The notes beneath the pieces are model-generated. The model was not told the origin of the DNA. It did no database searches and saw only the letters and a program-made list of their open reading frames with translations. Below are positions 1 through 7,033 of a stretch of DNA of 26,683 nt, in pieces. The first letter of the stretch is position 1. Each line of letters starts with the position of its first letter. The stretch is taken from NCBI GenBank assembly GCA_023393715.1, contig JAEXCD010000050.1, positions 1-26,683 on the forward strand, written 5' to 3'. Made by a program: the position numbers and the translations under genes. This DNA is from Bacillota bacterium. GTDB lineage: Bacteria > Bacillota > Clostridia > Tissierellales > Peptoniphilaceae.

Positions 1-174
1 CTGCTTCGTCGACAGGTATTCCTCAATCTCCCGATCCTGAATCGGCGAAATGCGCTGATTGATCTTCTCCACGCGGTCGGGGAGCACATCCACCGCCCAC
101 ACGTCGTTCCTCTGAGATAACAAAACGGCCAGAGACAGACCGACGTAGCCCATTCCCGCTACTGCAATTTTCAC
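1..174 (-). CDS. ugd: UDP-glucose 6-dehydrogenase, N-terminal part (runs off left edge)
   Basis: The first 58 codons of a nucleotide-sugar dehydrogenase that oxidises UDP-glucose to UDP-glucuronate with NAD+, supplying glucuronate for capsule or exopolysaccharide. The N-terminus reads VKIAVAGMGYVGLSLAVLLS, an NAD-binding Rossmann G-x-G-x-x-G motif, followed by an acidic strand end (AVDVLP) and the segment INQRISPIQD. This is very like streptococcal HasB and other short-form UDP-glucose dehydrogenases. The start is taken as GTG at 174, 10 bases after AAGGAG (190-185); a GTG at 183 is too close to that site. The reading frame is open to base 1, so the catalytic Cys and the C-terminal UDP-binding domain lie outside the window. 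It is transcribed away from pckA. No convincing promoter was found; a TACAAT at 239-234 lacks a good -35. A related UDP-sugar dehydrogenase such as a UDP-ManNAc enzyme is less likely. Confidence 0.85.
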   Translation of the reverse strand, partial: MKIAVAGMGYVGLSLAVLLSQRNDVWAVDVLPDRVEKINQRISPIQDREIEEYLSTKQ

Positions 175-262
175 TCTTGTCACACTCCTTATATCCTTGG
201 ACCGCTGTCAATACCAATCCATTCTTACAGAGCATTGTATCTCATTTCAAACCATTCGAAAA

Positions 263-281
263 GGCGGGCCCGCCCCGCCCG
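263..281. other. GC-only palindrome between the ugd-like gene and pckA
   Basis: The segment GGCGGGCCCGCC (263-274) is a perfect 12-bp palindrome and is followed by CCGCCCG. It sits in an otherwise AT-rich intergenic stretch. Read on the minus strand it can form a GGCGGG/CCCGCC stem with a 5-base loop followed by TTTT, so it could act as a weak terminator or insulator that keeps the two divergent genes apart. Function is inferred only. The rest of 175-376 holds the pckA promoter and both ribosome sites. Confidence 0.4.
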
Positions 282-309
282 AAAAAACGATTCTGCAAAA
301 ATCAAAATG

Positions 310-338
310 TTGTATTACGGTGAAAAGAGACCTAAAAT
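310..338 (+). promoter_or_regulatory. Promoter for pckA
   Basis: TTGTAT (310-315) and TAAAAT (333-338) are separated by exactly 17 bases, a good sigma-A type match. The expected transcript start near 345 gives a leader of about 32 bases before the ATG at 377. It lies immediately upstream of the only plus-strand gene here. Confidence 0.65.
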
Positions 339-376
339 AAGATAAATTGAGCATGCTCAACCAGAAAGGAGATCTC

Positions 377-2014
377 ATGTCCACCACACGATACTTTGAA
401 CGCACACAAATCGGGCCGAAGCTCCCGGCGATCAGCCGCCTTCGGACGATTGTTGAAACCCCCTTTTACGGAAATAACGTCGTCGAAATCCAATCCCTCC
501 AGCAGGCCTATGATTTAGCCGTCCACTCGCCGGGAACCATCGTCACCGATATGAAAATCGAACAGCCCGAGCACCTCGGCCTCCGGTCTGACAGCCGCGT
601 ACTGCTCTTTAACGATGGCGCGGTTACGGGACGCGCCGCGGCGGCGCGGCGCATCGTCGGACAGGAAAATGTCAATACGGAGGTCTTGGACAAGCGCGTC
701 ATGGATGCCGTTTACGACACGAGATGGTCCAAGCTCTACCACGCACAGGTCGTCGTCGGTCTCGACAGCGAGTTTATGGTACGCGCGCACCTGCTCATCC
801 CCGAGGGTGAGGAGAATCTGCTCTACGACTGGATGCTGAACTTCCAGCCGATCACGCCCGAGGTCGAAAAGCGGCTCGCCGCTTCAAAGCGCTATGCCGA
901 GGAGGGCGATATCTACGTCTTCTCCAGTCCGCAGTGGTCGCATGCAGAGCATCCCATGGGACTGACTTACTTTGATCCGCAGCACAACTGCTGCGCGCTG
1001 CTCGGAATGCGCTATTTCGGCGAGCACAAAAAGGGCACGCTGACTCTGGCCTGGGCCATCGCCAACCGCAACGGCTTTGCCTGCTGTCACGGCGGCTCAA
1101 AAAAAATGACGCCCCCTCAGGGCGATCCCTATGTTTTGGCGGTATTCGGCCTTTCCGGCTCCGGCAAATCCACGATCACGCACGCCAGGCACGGCGGGCG
1201 CTTCGCGACCCAGATTCTCCACGATGACGCCTTTGTCATTCATACGGAGAAGAAATTCACGATTGCCCTGGAGCCGACCTACTTCGACAAAACACAGGAC
1301 TATCCGGCCGACAGCCCGGACAACAAATACCTGCTCACGGTGCAGAACTGCGGCGCCACCCGTGATGCGGAGGGGCAGCTGATCTGCGTCACCGAGGATA
1401 TCCGAAACGGAAACGGCCGCGCCATCAAATCGCGCCTGTGGTCGCCCAACCGCGTGGACCGCATCAACGAACGCATCAATTCGATTGCCTGGATTATGAA
1501 GGATCCCGTTCTCCCGCCGCTGATGCGCGTCGACGATCCCGTTCTCGCTTCGCTGATGGGGGCAACGCTGTCGACCAAGAGAACAAGCGCCGAACGCCTC
1601 GGCGAGGGAATCGATCCTTCCGCACTGGTCATCGAGCCCTATGCGAACCCCTTCCGAACCTATCCTCTGGGCGATGATTTCACCAAATTTGCCGCTCTGT
1701 TCCGGGACGGCGTTTGCTGCTACCTCCTGAATACCGGAGATTTTCTGAACCAGAAGGTTCCCAAGGAGCTGACGCTGGAGGTGCTTGAGCGATGCGCGAC
1801 AAATAAAATTACGTGGAAGCCCTTTGCCGGCTGGAATGGCTTTTACTACGCCGAGCTGCCCGGCTTCGACGTTCCCTTCGACGAGCCGTCCTACCGCGAG
1901 GCGCTTGCCCGCAGCGTGCAGGTGCGCTACGACTTCCTCTGCAGCCGGGGCGCCTACGACGCGCTGCCCGAGGAGGCAAAGAACGCCTTTGCACAGCTGC
2001 TGACGCTTTCGTAA
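377..2014 (+). CDS. pckA: Phosphoenolpyruvate carboxykinase (ATP), divergent type
   Basis: Interconverts oxaloacetate + ATP with PEP + CO2 + ADP in the cytoplasm, for gluconeogenesis or, in anaerobes, PEP-dependent CO2 fixation. The protein has 545 residues, close to the usual 520-550. The kinase P-loop is GLSGSGKST (residues 258-266, Lys264), where typical ATP-PEPCKs have G-L-S-G-T-G-K-T-T. Also visible, matching E. coli PckA active-site regions, are YFGEHKKG (paired lysines), CCHGGSK (metal-binding His), LHDDAF (paired aspartates), KSRLWSP (Arg) and a late YLLNTG. Overall divergence from classical PckA is high, so it belongs to a separate branch. The start is ATG 377, five bases after AAAGGAG (365-371); an upstream in-frame TTG at 347 lies in the expected leader and has no ribosome site. 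It is monocistronic and ends at a large hairpin (2035-2110). Confidence 0.85.
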   Translation: MSTTRYFERTQIGPKLPAISRLRTIVETPFYGNNVVEIQSLQQAYDLAVHSPGTIVTDMKIEQPEHLGLRSDSRVLLFNDGAVTGRAAAARRIVGQENVNTEVLDKRVMDAVYDTRWSKLYHAQVVVGLDSEFMVRAHLLIPEGEENLLYDWMLNFQPITPEVEKRLAASKRYAEEGDIYVFSSPQWSHAEHPMGLTYFDPQHNCCALLGMRYFGEHKKGTLTLAWAIANRNGFACCHGGSKKMTPPQGDPYVLAVFGLSGSGKSTITHARHGGRFATQILHDDAFVIHTEKKFTIALEPTYFDKTQDYPADSPDNKYLLTVQNCGATRDAEGQLICVTEDIRNGNGRAIKSRLWSPNRVDRINERINSIAWIMKDPVLPPLMRVDDPVLASLMGATLSTKRTSAERLGEGIDPSALVIEPYANPFRTYPLGDDFTKFAALFRDGVCCYLLNTGDFLNQKVPKELTLEVLERCATNKITWKPFAGWNGFYYAELPGFDVPFDEPSYREALARSVQVRYDFLCSRGAYDALPEEAKNAFAQLLTLS

Positions 2015-2034
2015 CCGTCCCTCTTTCGTAATAT

Positions 2035-2110
2035 AAAGAGACGCCGAATTGAGTCCCCCTTCACTGGTTTGTCCAGGATGCCGGGTTCCGCTCACGTTCG
2101 GCGTCTCTTT
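2035..2110. terminator. Long-stem terminator shared by convergent genes
   Basis: AAAGAGACGCCGAA (2035-2048) and TTCGGCGTCTCTTT (2097-2110) form a perfect 14-bp inverted repeat around a 48-base insert. The insert can itself fold further: TGAG 2050-2053 with CTCA 2091-2094, and an inner CTGG/CCAG pair. T-rich tracts follow on both strands (TTTTCGTTTTC on plus, TTTATATT on minus). It lies between the converging pckA and the nucleoside operon and probably ends both transcripts. The 76-bp size and terminal repeats could also suit a tiny MITE, but no target duplication is seen. Confidence 0.7.
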
Positions 2111-2151
2111 TCGTTTTCTATAGCATTGATGCCCTTACAGAGTTGATCCCC

Positions 2152-2625
2152 TTACGGCCGTTCCCTATCCGCCGCCGCATCCTCGGCGGCCTTTCGCTCC
2201 ATCTCATCGATCTCCTGAAAATAAGGCGGCTCCTGATGAATGCGGTAAAATGAGCTTGTCGCCTTGGCCACGAGCTTTCCGTCCGCCGTGATGTCGATCT
2301 CCGCCACCAGAATGGTGCGCCCTGTTTTGACAATATTCGCCGTCGCTGCCAGACGCTGGCCGATGCGCGCCGGCGAAAGAAACCGGCACTGCAAATCCAT
2401 TGTCGTGACGATTTCGCGCAGGTACATACACGCCGCACCGGCGGCGGTATCCGCCAATGACATGTACACCCCGCCGTGTACTGTCTCGTTGATATTGAGG
2501 TGCCGTTTTTCCACCATCAACGAAACACGAGCGGTATTCACGCCCATATAATCCAGCTTGACGTTCATGTCGTGTACAAAATGATTCTTCTCTTCCCGAA
2601 TCCGCGACCACAATTCAAAATTCAT
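2152..2625 (-). CDS. PaaI-family hotdog-fold thioesterase
   Basis: A 157-residue single-domain hotdog protein of the PaaI / phenylacetyl-CoA thioesterase group, predicted to hydrolyse an acyl- or aryl-CoA thioester. The diagnostic stretch is ETVHGGVYMSLADTAAGAAC (about residues 48-67), giving the HGG active-site turn and the Asp on the following helix. The later part contains the expected beta strands (CRFLSPARIG, GRTILVAEIDI). The start is ATG 2625, chosen because GGAG (2638-2635) sits nine bases upstream; ATG 2640 or TTG 2643 would overlap the previous stop but have no clear ribosome site. It is the last gene of the nucleoside operon, following the isomerase with almost no gap. The highly charged C-terminal tail (Glu/Arg/Ala rich) is not part of the fold. 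The substrate is unknown, and no CoA-linked pathway is visible next to it. Confidence 0.8.
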   Translation of the reverse strand: MNFELWSRIREEKNHFVHDMNVKLDYMGVNTARVSLMVEKRHLNINETVHGGVYMSLADTAAGAACMYLREIVTTMDLQCRFLSPARIGQRLAATANIVKTGRTILVAEIDITADGKLVAKATSSFYRIHQEPPYFQEIDEMERKAAEDAAADRERP

Positions 2626-2639
2626 AGCACCCGGCTCCA

Positions 2640-3692
2640 TCAATAATACTGTTCCACGGTGCCCTTTGTATAATAATCGTTCAGATTGTAGGGAGTATAG
2701 ATTCCCTTATCCGTAACCACCCCGCTGACCAGATGCGGCGGCGTCTTGTCAAAAGCGGGATAATAGCCCTTAACGCCCGCTTTTGTATTTTGAACGCCGC
2801 GCGCCTCCAAAACCTCCTGCGGATCGCGCTCTTCGATTTTGACATCGCGAATCCAGATTTTGTCGGGCAGTCCGGTGACAAAGTAAGGAATGCCGTGATA
2901 TTTTGCGCTGATGGCGATTTGATAGGTTCCGACCTTGTTGACGACGTAGCCGTCCATCGTGATGACATCGGCCGCCGACGTAAAGACGTCCACGCCCTTT
3001 TCCGCCATGACCGCCGCAGGCATATTGTCGGTGATGACCGTCGTGTCAAACCCCTGATCGATTGCGCAGCTCGCCGTCAGACGGGCGCCCTGGAAATAGG
3101 GGCGCGTCTCGGGAACGAACAGCTTGATCTCCTTGCCGACCTCTTTAATCTTGCGCAGCATCGTCCCGACGATCGTCTCGCCGAAGCACTGCGTCATCAC
3201 CGTTCCATGCTGCGGGAACAGTGAAACCAAGTGCGCAGCGACGGTATCCATTCGCGAATAGCGTCGGTTTAACGAATCCAGCGTTCTCTGGAAGATCGCA
3301 TCTACGGCATTCGACGCGCCCTCCTGCAGCGCCTTCTTTCCGGCTTCGACACAGCCGTCCGTAATCTGCGCCATGCGAATGCGCGTCGTCGGACGCGCCG
3401 TCGACAGCGTCACGGATGCCTGCTCGAGATACGCGATCTGCTCCTTTTCTCCGAGGCCGCGGCATTCATAGGCCGCCAATGCCATGCCCATGCCCGCAGC
3501 CGTGTACGGACCGGCGCTCTGCGTCACCATATCCGCGATCGCCTGAGCCACCTCTTCGTGACGCGTGCATTCTACAAACTCGGTTCTCGTCGGATAGATG
3601 CGGCGATCCAAAATCCGCACCCTTCCCTCCTCATACCACGCAACATTCTCATATTGAAGCATGAATGCCATGCCGTAATCCTGCCGTTCCAT
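2640..3692 (-). CDS. MtnA/eIF2B-like sugar-1-phosphate isomerase
   Basis: A 350-residue member of the eIF2B-alpha / S-methyl-5-thioribose-1-phosphate isomerase family, which converts an aldose-1-phosphate into a ketose-1-phosphate. The C-terminal two thirds follow bacterial MtnA closely: VMTQC (catalytic Cys), ETRPYFQGARLTA, TVITDNMPA, AADVI (catalytic Asp), VNKVGTYQIAISAKYHGIP, IEERDPQEV, NPAFD-like PAFDKTP, and SGVVTDKGIYT. ARPT, with the phosphate-binding Arg, is also present. However, the MtnA signature loop RGAPAIG is replaced by TQSAGPYTAAG, and GADRI reads AADVI. With purine nucleoside phosphorylase two genes upstream, ribose-1-phosphate or a deoxyribose relative is a more likely substrate than methylthioribose-1-phosphate; this is inference. 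The start is ATG 3692, five bases after AAGGGAG (3704-3698). The stop overlaps a possible start of the thioesterase. Confidence 0.8.
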   Translation of the reverse strand: MERQDYGMAFMLQYENVAWYEEGRVRILDRRIYPTRTEFVECTRHEEVAQAIADMVTQSAGPYTAAGMGMALAAYECRGLGEKEQIAYLEQASVTLSTARPTTRIRMAQITDGCVEAGKKALQEGASNAVDAIFQRTLDSLNRRYSRMDTVAAHLVSLFPQHGTVMTQCFGETIVGTMLRKIKEVGKEIKLFVPETRPYFQGARLTASCAIDQGFDTTVITDNMPAAVMAEKGVDVFTSAADVITMDGYVVNKVGTYQIAISAKYHGIPYFVTGLPDKIWIRDVKIEERDPQEVLEARGVQNTKAGVKGYYPAFDKTPPHLVSGVVTDKGIYTPYNLNDYYTKGTVEQYY

Positions 3693-3774
3693 ATTTTCTC
3701 CCTTCTGATCGGCCTTCTCTCGGCCTTTTGCATCTCTTTGAAATAACGGCGCCCCTGTCGGGCCGCCCCGTCGC

Positions 3775-5277
3775 TCACGCCGGTCGGCCATTGAGCATGT
3801 AGTAGCCAATTTCCTCGGACGTCAGCTCCCCGCGCTTCGCCTCCCGGACGATTTCCCCGTTGAAAATGACGTAAATGCGATCCGACAGCTTCATGATCTC
3901 GCTCAGGTCCGACGAAATCAGCAAAATCGCCTTTCCCTCATTGCGCCGCTCGACCAGCTTGTCGTAGATAAATTCCTGCGCGCCGATATCGACGCCCCGC
4001 GTCGGTTCGGCAATCAGGTTCAGCTTTTGATTGCGCTCCAGCTCGCGCGCGATAATCATCTTCTGGAGATTTCCCCCGGACAGCGAGCCGCACGGCTGTC
4101 CTATTTTTTCATATGCGACAGCGTACTCATCGAGGTTGTGCGTCACCAGCGCCTCGAGGTGCTTCCGATTCAAAATTCCTTTTCTGCACCCTTCCTTTTG
4201 TGCGTGATACCCCATAATCGAGCTCTCGTACAGGGACGATTGCCGCGCACAGCCGGTCGCAAAGCGATCCTCCGGTACGTAGGCGGTGTCGTGGGCGCGA
4301 ATGTCCGCCACCGTCTTATTCGCCATCTCAACGCCCTCGATGCGGATGGAGCCTTCCACGCCGCCGCTCATTCCGCTCAGCACGGAAAGCAGCTCGACCT
4401 GCCCGTTTCCCGAAACCCCGGCCATGCCGACGATCTCCCCGGCATTGACGTGCAGCGAAATGTCTGAAAGCTTTTGAATGCCGTTTTCAACGAGGCTGAC
4501 TCCTTCGACCTCCAAAATCCGCTCCCCCTCTGGCAAAACCGGAATCGTCATCTCGCTGAGCTGACGTCCGACCATCATCTCCGACAATTCGCGAATCGAC
4601 GTGTCCGCCGTCCGCGTCTCGCCGACCTTTTTTCCCTTTCGAAGGACGACAACGCGATCCGAAGCCTCCATGACCTCGCGCAGCTTGTGCGTAATCAAAA
4701 TGACGCCCTTGCCGGTCGCCGCAATCGCGCGGATCGTTTTGATCAATTCGGAAATCTCTGACGGCGTCAGCACCGCGGTCGGTTCGTCAAAAATGACGAC
4801 CTCGGGATTCTGGTACAGAATTTTCAGAATTTCGACGCGCTGCTGCAGCCCCACGGGCAAATCCCGAATCCGGACATCGGGGTCGATCGGCAGCCCGTAT
4901 CGCTCGCTGCATTCGAGTACCTTTTTGCGCGCCTCTTCCAAATCAAAAAAGATCCGGTTTTTTCTCGGTTCGTATCCGTATACGATATTTTCCGTGACGC
5001 TCAGGGAATCGAACAGCATAAAGTTCTGCTGCACCATGCCGATGCCCAGCTTGAGCGCCTTGATGGGATTGGCGATCCTCTGCAGCGTTCCGTCGAGAAA
5101 AATTTCGCCCTCTGTCGGCGTTTCCAGGCCGTAGAGGATTTTCATAATCGTCGACTTTCCTGCCCCGTTCTCTCCTACTAACGCCAGCACCTCGCTGCGG
5201 TCGAGCGAAAAGCTGATATCGTCGTTGGCGCAGAACGCTCCGAACAGCTTGGTAATATGCTTCATTTCCAACAGCAT
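3775..5277 (-). CDS. Nucleoside ABC transporter, double ATPase subunit
   Basis: A 500-residue protein with two ABC domains that powers nucleoside import with the two permeases upstream. The first domain (about 3-240) has Walker A GENGAGKST, the signature LPVGLQQR, Walker B VVIFDEP and the switch His in LITHKL. The second domain (about 255-495) has a degenerate P-loop (GVSGNGQVEL) but an intact LSGGNLQK signature and a modified Walker B (LIAEPTRGVDIG). This arrangement is characteristic of RbsA/MglA and of the BMP-linked transporters such as B. subtilis NupO. Length is the usual 500-515. The start is ATG 5277, six bases after AAGGGGG (5290-5284), just past the phosphorylase stop; the longer frame to 5358 runs inside the phosphorylase gene and looks spurious. 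An 82-base gap separates it from the isomerase. Confidence 0.92.
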   Translation of the reverse strand: MLLEMKHITKLFGAFCANDDISFSLDRSEVLALVGENGAGKSTIMKILYGLETPTEGEIFLDGTLQRIANPIKALKLGIGMVQQNFMLFDSLSVTENIVYGYEPRKNRIFFDLEEARKKVLECSERYGLPIDPDVRIRDLPVGLQQRVEILKILYQNPEVVIFDEPTAVLTPSEISELIKTIRAIAATGKGVILITHKLREVMEASDRVVVLRKGKKVGETRTADTSIRELSEMMVGRQLSEMTIPVLPEGERILEVEGVSLVENGIQKLSDISLHVNAGEIVGMAGVSGNGQVELLSVLSGMSGGVEGSIRIEGVEMANKTVADIRAHDTAYVPEDRFATGCARQSSLYESSIMGYHAQKEGCRKGILNRKHLEALVTHNLDEYAVAYEKIGQPCGSLSGGNLQKMIIARELERNQKLNLIAEPTRGVDIGAQEFIYDKLVERRNEGKAILLISSDLSEIMKLSDRIYVIFNGEIVREAKRGELTSEEIGYYMLNGRPA

Positions 5278-5290
5278 CGCGCGCCCCCTT

Positions 5291-6124
5291 CTACAGACGC
5301 GGCAGCAGCGCTTTGAGATAGGCCTTGAAATAAGTCGAGGCCTCCTGTCCCGCCACATCGACTTCGTCGGTGTCGACGGACAGCCCCGTCATACCGGCTG
5401 CCAGATTCGTCATGAGCGATAATCCCAACACCTTAATGCCGCACTGATGCGCGCTGATGGCGTCCGGCACCGTCGACATGCCGACGGCGTCGCCTCCGAG
5501 CATGCGGATCGCGCGAATCTCCGCCGGACTCTCAAACTGCGGACCCGGCATGAAGAAATAGACACCCTGCTGGACGGGCACCGCCTCCTGACGGGCTACC
5601 GACAGGGCCACCGCTCTCCACGAGGCCGCGAACACATCCTTGACGTCGAAGAAACGGGGGCCGAAGGCTTCATCGTTCGCCCCCCGCAGGGGGCTCGCCC
5701 CCATCAGCTTGATATAGTCGTCCATAATCATGATATCGCCGACCTTGTAGGAGTAGTTGACTGCCCCGGCCGCGTTTGTCAAAATCACGCCCTCCACGCC
5801 CAGCAGCTTCATGACGCGAAACGGAATCGGAATCTGCTCAAAATCGTATCCCTCATAATAGTGGAAACGCCCCTTAAGACAGAGCACATCGACCCCGTAG
5901 AGGCTTCCGATATACATTTTGCCCTCATGGCTCGCGACCGTACTGATGAGGAAGCCCGGAATCTCTGCGTAGTCGATCACCACCGGATCTTCCATATCGT
6001 CGATCAGAGAGCCCAGCGCGGACCCCAGAACCAGGCCCAGCTTCGGGCGAATTGAAATGCGCTCGGCGATATAGTCCGCCGCCCTTTGCAGCGTTTGTGC
6101 AGAACGAAATGAATAGTCTCTCAT
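5291..6124 (-). CDS. punA: Purine nucleoside phosphorylase (trimeric PNP-I family)
   Basis: Splits purine nucleosides with phosphate into free base and (deoxy)ribose-1-phosphate in the cytoplasm. The 277-residue protein aligns along its length with mammalian and Bacillus trimeric PNPs: phosphate loop GSALG (GSGLG in most), ASHEG, GRFHYYEGY, TNAAGAVN, DDYIKLMG, LRGANDEAFGPRF, GPQFESPAEIR (the base-contacting Glu), VGMSTVPDAI and LSLMTN. The Asn of that last motif equals Asn243 of human PNP and marks 6-oxopurine (inosine/guanosine) specificity. Methylthioadenosine phosphorylases of the same family carry Asp there. The start is ATG 6124 after GGGAGG, 12 bases past the permease stop. It lies between transporter genes, so import and phosphorolysis are coupled genetically. 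It feeds sugar phosphate to the MtnA-like isomerase encoded downstream. Confidence 0.9.
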   Translation of the reverse strand: MRDYSFRSAQTLQRAADYIAERISIRPKLGLVLGSALGSLIDDMEDPVVIDYAEIPGFLISTVASHEGKMYIGSLYGVDVLCLKGRFHYYEGYDFEQIPIPFRVMKLLGVEGVILTNAAGAVNYSYKVGDIMIMDDYIKLMGASPLRGANDEAFGPRFFDVKDVFAASWRAVALSVARQEAVPVQQGVYFFMPGPQFESPAEIRAIRMLGGDAVGMSTVPDAISAHQCGIKVLGLSLMTNLAAGMTGLSVDTDEVDVAGQEASTYFKAYLKALLPRL

Positions 6125-6136
6125 ACGGTTCCTCCC

Positions 6137-7033
6137 TCAGCCTTTTTTCGTTTTGGAACGCTTTTTCCCATACGCGAAGATCAGCGCCACAATGGTCGCG
6201 ATGTATGGCACGGTCACGGTCAGCTGACTTGGGACCGAGTTTTGCAGCGCCGTGCCGACTGCCTGAGCAATGCCGAAGAACAGGCTCGTGAAAATAATGG
6301 CGATCGGATGATCCGCACCCATCGAGGCGGCGGCCATCGCGATATATCCGCGTCCGCTCGTCATGTTGTCGACGAACATCGTCACCTGCCCGATGCTGAG
6401 CACTGCGCCGCCCAGCCCGCACAGGGCGCCGGACAGCACGACCATCTTCATCCGCTCCCGAACCGGATACACGCCCAGGCTCATCGCCGCCTCCGGGTTG
6501 ATCCCGACAGAGCGCACGTGGAAGCCGTGCACGGTTCGGAACATCCAGATAAACAGCAATACCGCAATGCCATAGGACAGGTAATCTATAATCGTCAGGT
6601 TCTCCAGCGCGCGTCCCAAAAACGGGATGTCGCTGATGAACGGCAGGTTGATTTTGGGAAGCGAGGTCAGCGTCGGGTCGTTAAATTTCCCCTTCACGCC
6701 AAAGAGAATGAACAGCATCAGACTCGTCACACCGGAGACGAGAAGGTTCAGGCTCGTACCAATGACCATGTCCGCCGCCTTGTATTTGACCTGCAAAAGC
6801 GCAACGATGGCGCCGATGAGCGCTCCGGCCAGCATGCCGCACAGAACCGCCAGGATCAGATTCGCAGTAAAGTAATCGACCGCAATCGTGACAAAGCAGC
6901 CGAGAAGCATCTGCCCCTCCAGGGCGATATTAAATACCCCTGAGCGGCTGCACATCGCCGAGCCCAGCGCCGCCAAAAGAACCGGAGTCGTGGAACGAAT
7001 CGTGGAATTCAGCAAAACCGCAATATAGTTCAT
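6137..7033 (-). CDS. Nucleoside ABC transporter permease 2
   Basis: A 298-residue polytopic membrane protein of the branched-chain/sugar permease superfamily (BPD_transp_2 type), matching the shorter permease of BMP-linked nucleoside importers such as B. subtilis NupQ. Family features include the N-terminal hydrophobic segment, FNIALEGQMLLGCF (about residues 34-47), repeated Gly/Ala-rich helices, a cytoplasmic stretch VRSVGINPEAAMSLGVYP that contacts the ATPase, and a basic C-terminal end (KKRSKTKKG). The start ATG 7033 overlaps the stop of permease 1 by four bases (ATGA) and has AAAGGAG upstream, so the two permeases are translationally coupled and probably form a heterodimeric channel. Confidence 0.9.
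   Translation of the reverse strand: MNYIAVLLNSTIRSTTPVLLAALGSAMCSRSGVFNIALEGQMLLGCFVTIAVDYFTANLILAVLCGMLAGALIGAIVALLQVKYKAADMVIGTSLNLLVSGVTSLMLFILFGVKGKFNDPTLTSLPKINLPFISDIPFLGRALENLTIIDYLSYGIAVLLFIWMFRTVHGFHVRSVGINPEAAMSLGVYPVRERMKMVVLSGALCGLGGAVLSIGQVTMFVDNMTSGRGYIAMAAASMGADHPIAIIFTSLFFGIAQAVGTALQNSVPSQLTVTVPYIATIVALIFAYGKKRSKTKKG

Noticed and set aside
204..239. Promoter for the UDP-glucose dehydrogenase using TTGACA (209-204) or TACAAT (239-234)
   Set aside because: The TTGACA is only 12 bases from the next -10-like element, which merges with the ribosome site, and the TACAAT has no -35 at a suitable distance.
1097..2095. Long minus-strand open frame (332 codons) opposite pckA
   Set aside because: It is antisense to a well-supported gene, has no ribosome site or recognisable motif, and arises from the GC-rich codon use of pckA.
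2035..2110. MITE or IS remnant with 14-bp terminal repeats
   Set aside because: No target-site duplication and location at a convergent gene junction with T-tracts on both sides; a terminator explains it better.
5291..6124. Methylthioadenosine phosphorylase as the identity of the phosphorylase
   Set aside because: The specificity residue after LSLMT is Asn, as in inosine/guanosine phosphorylases; MTA phosphorylases carry Asp.
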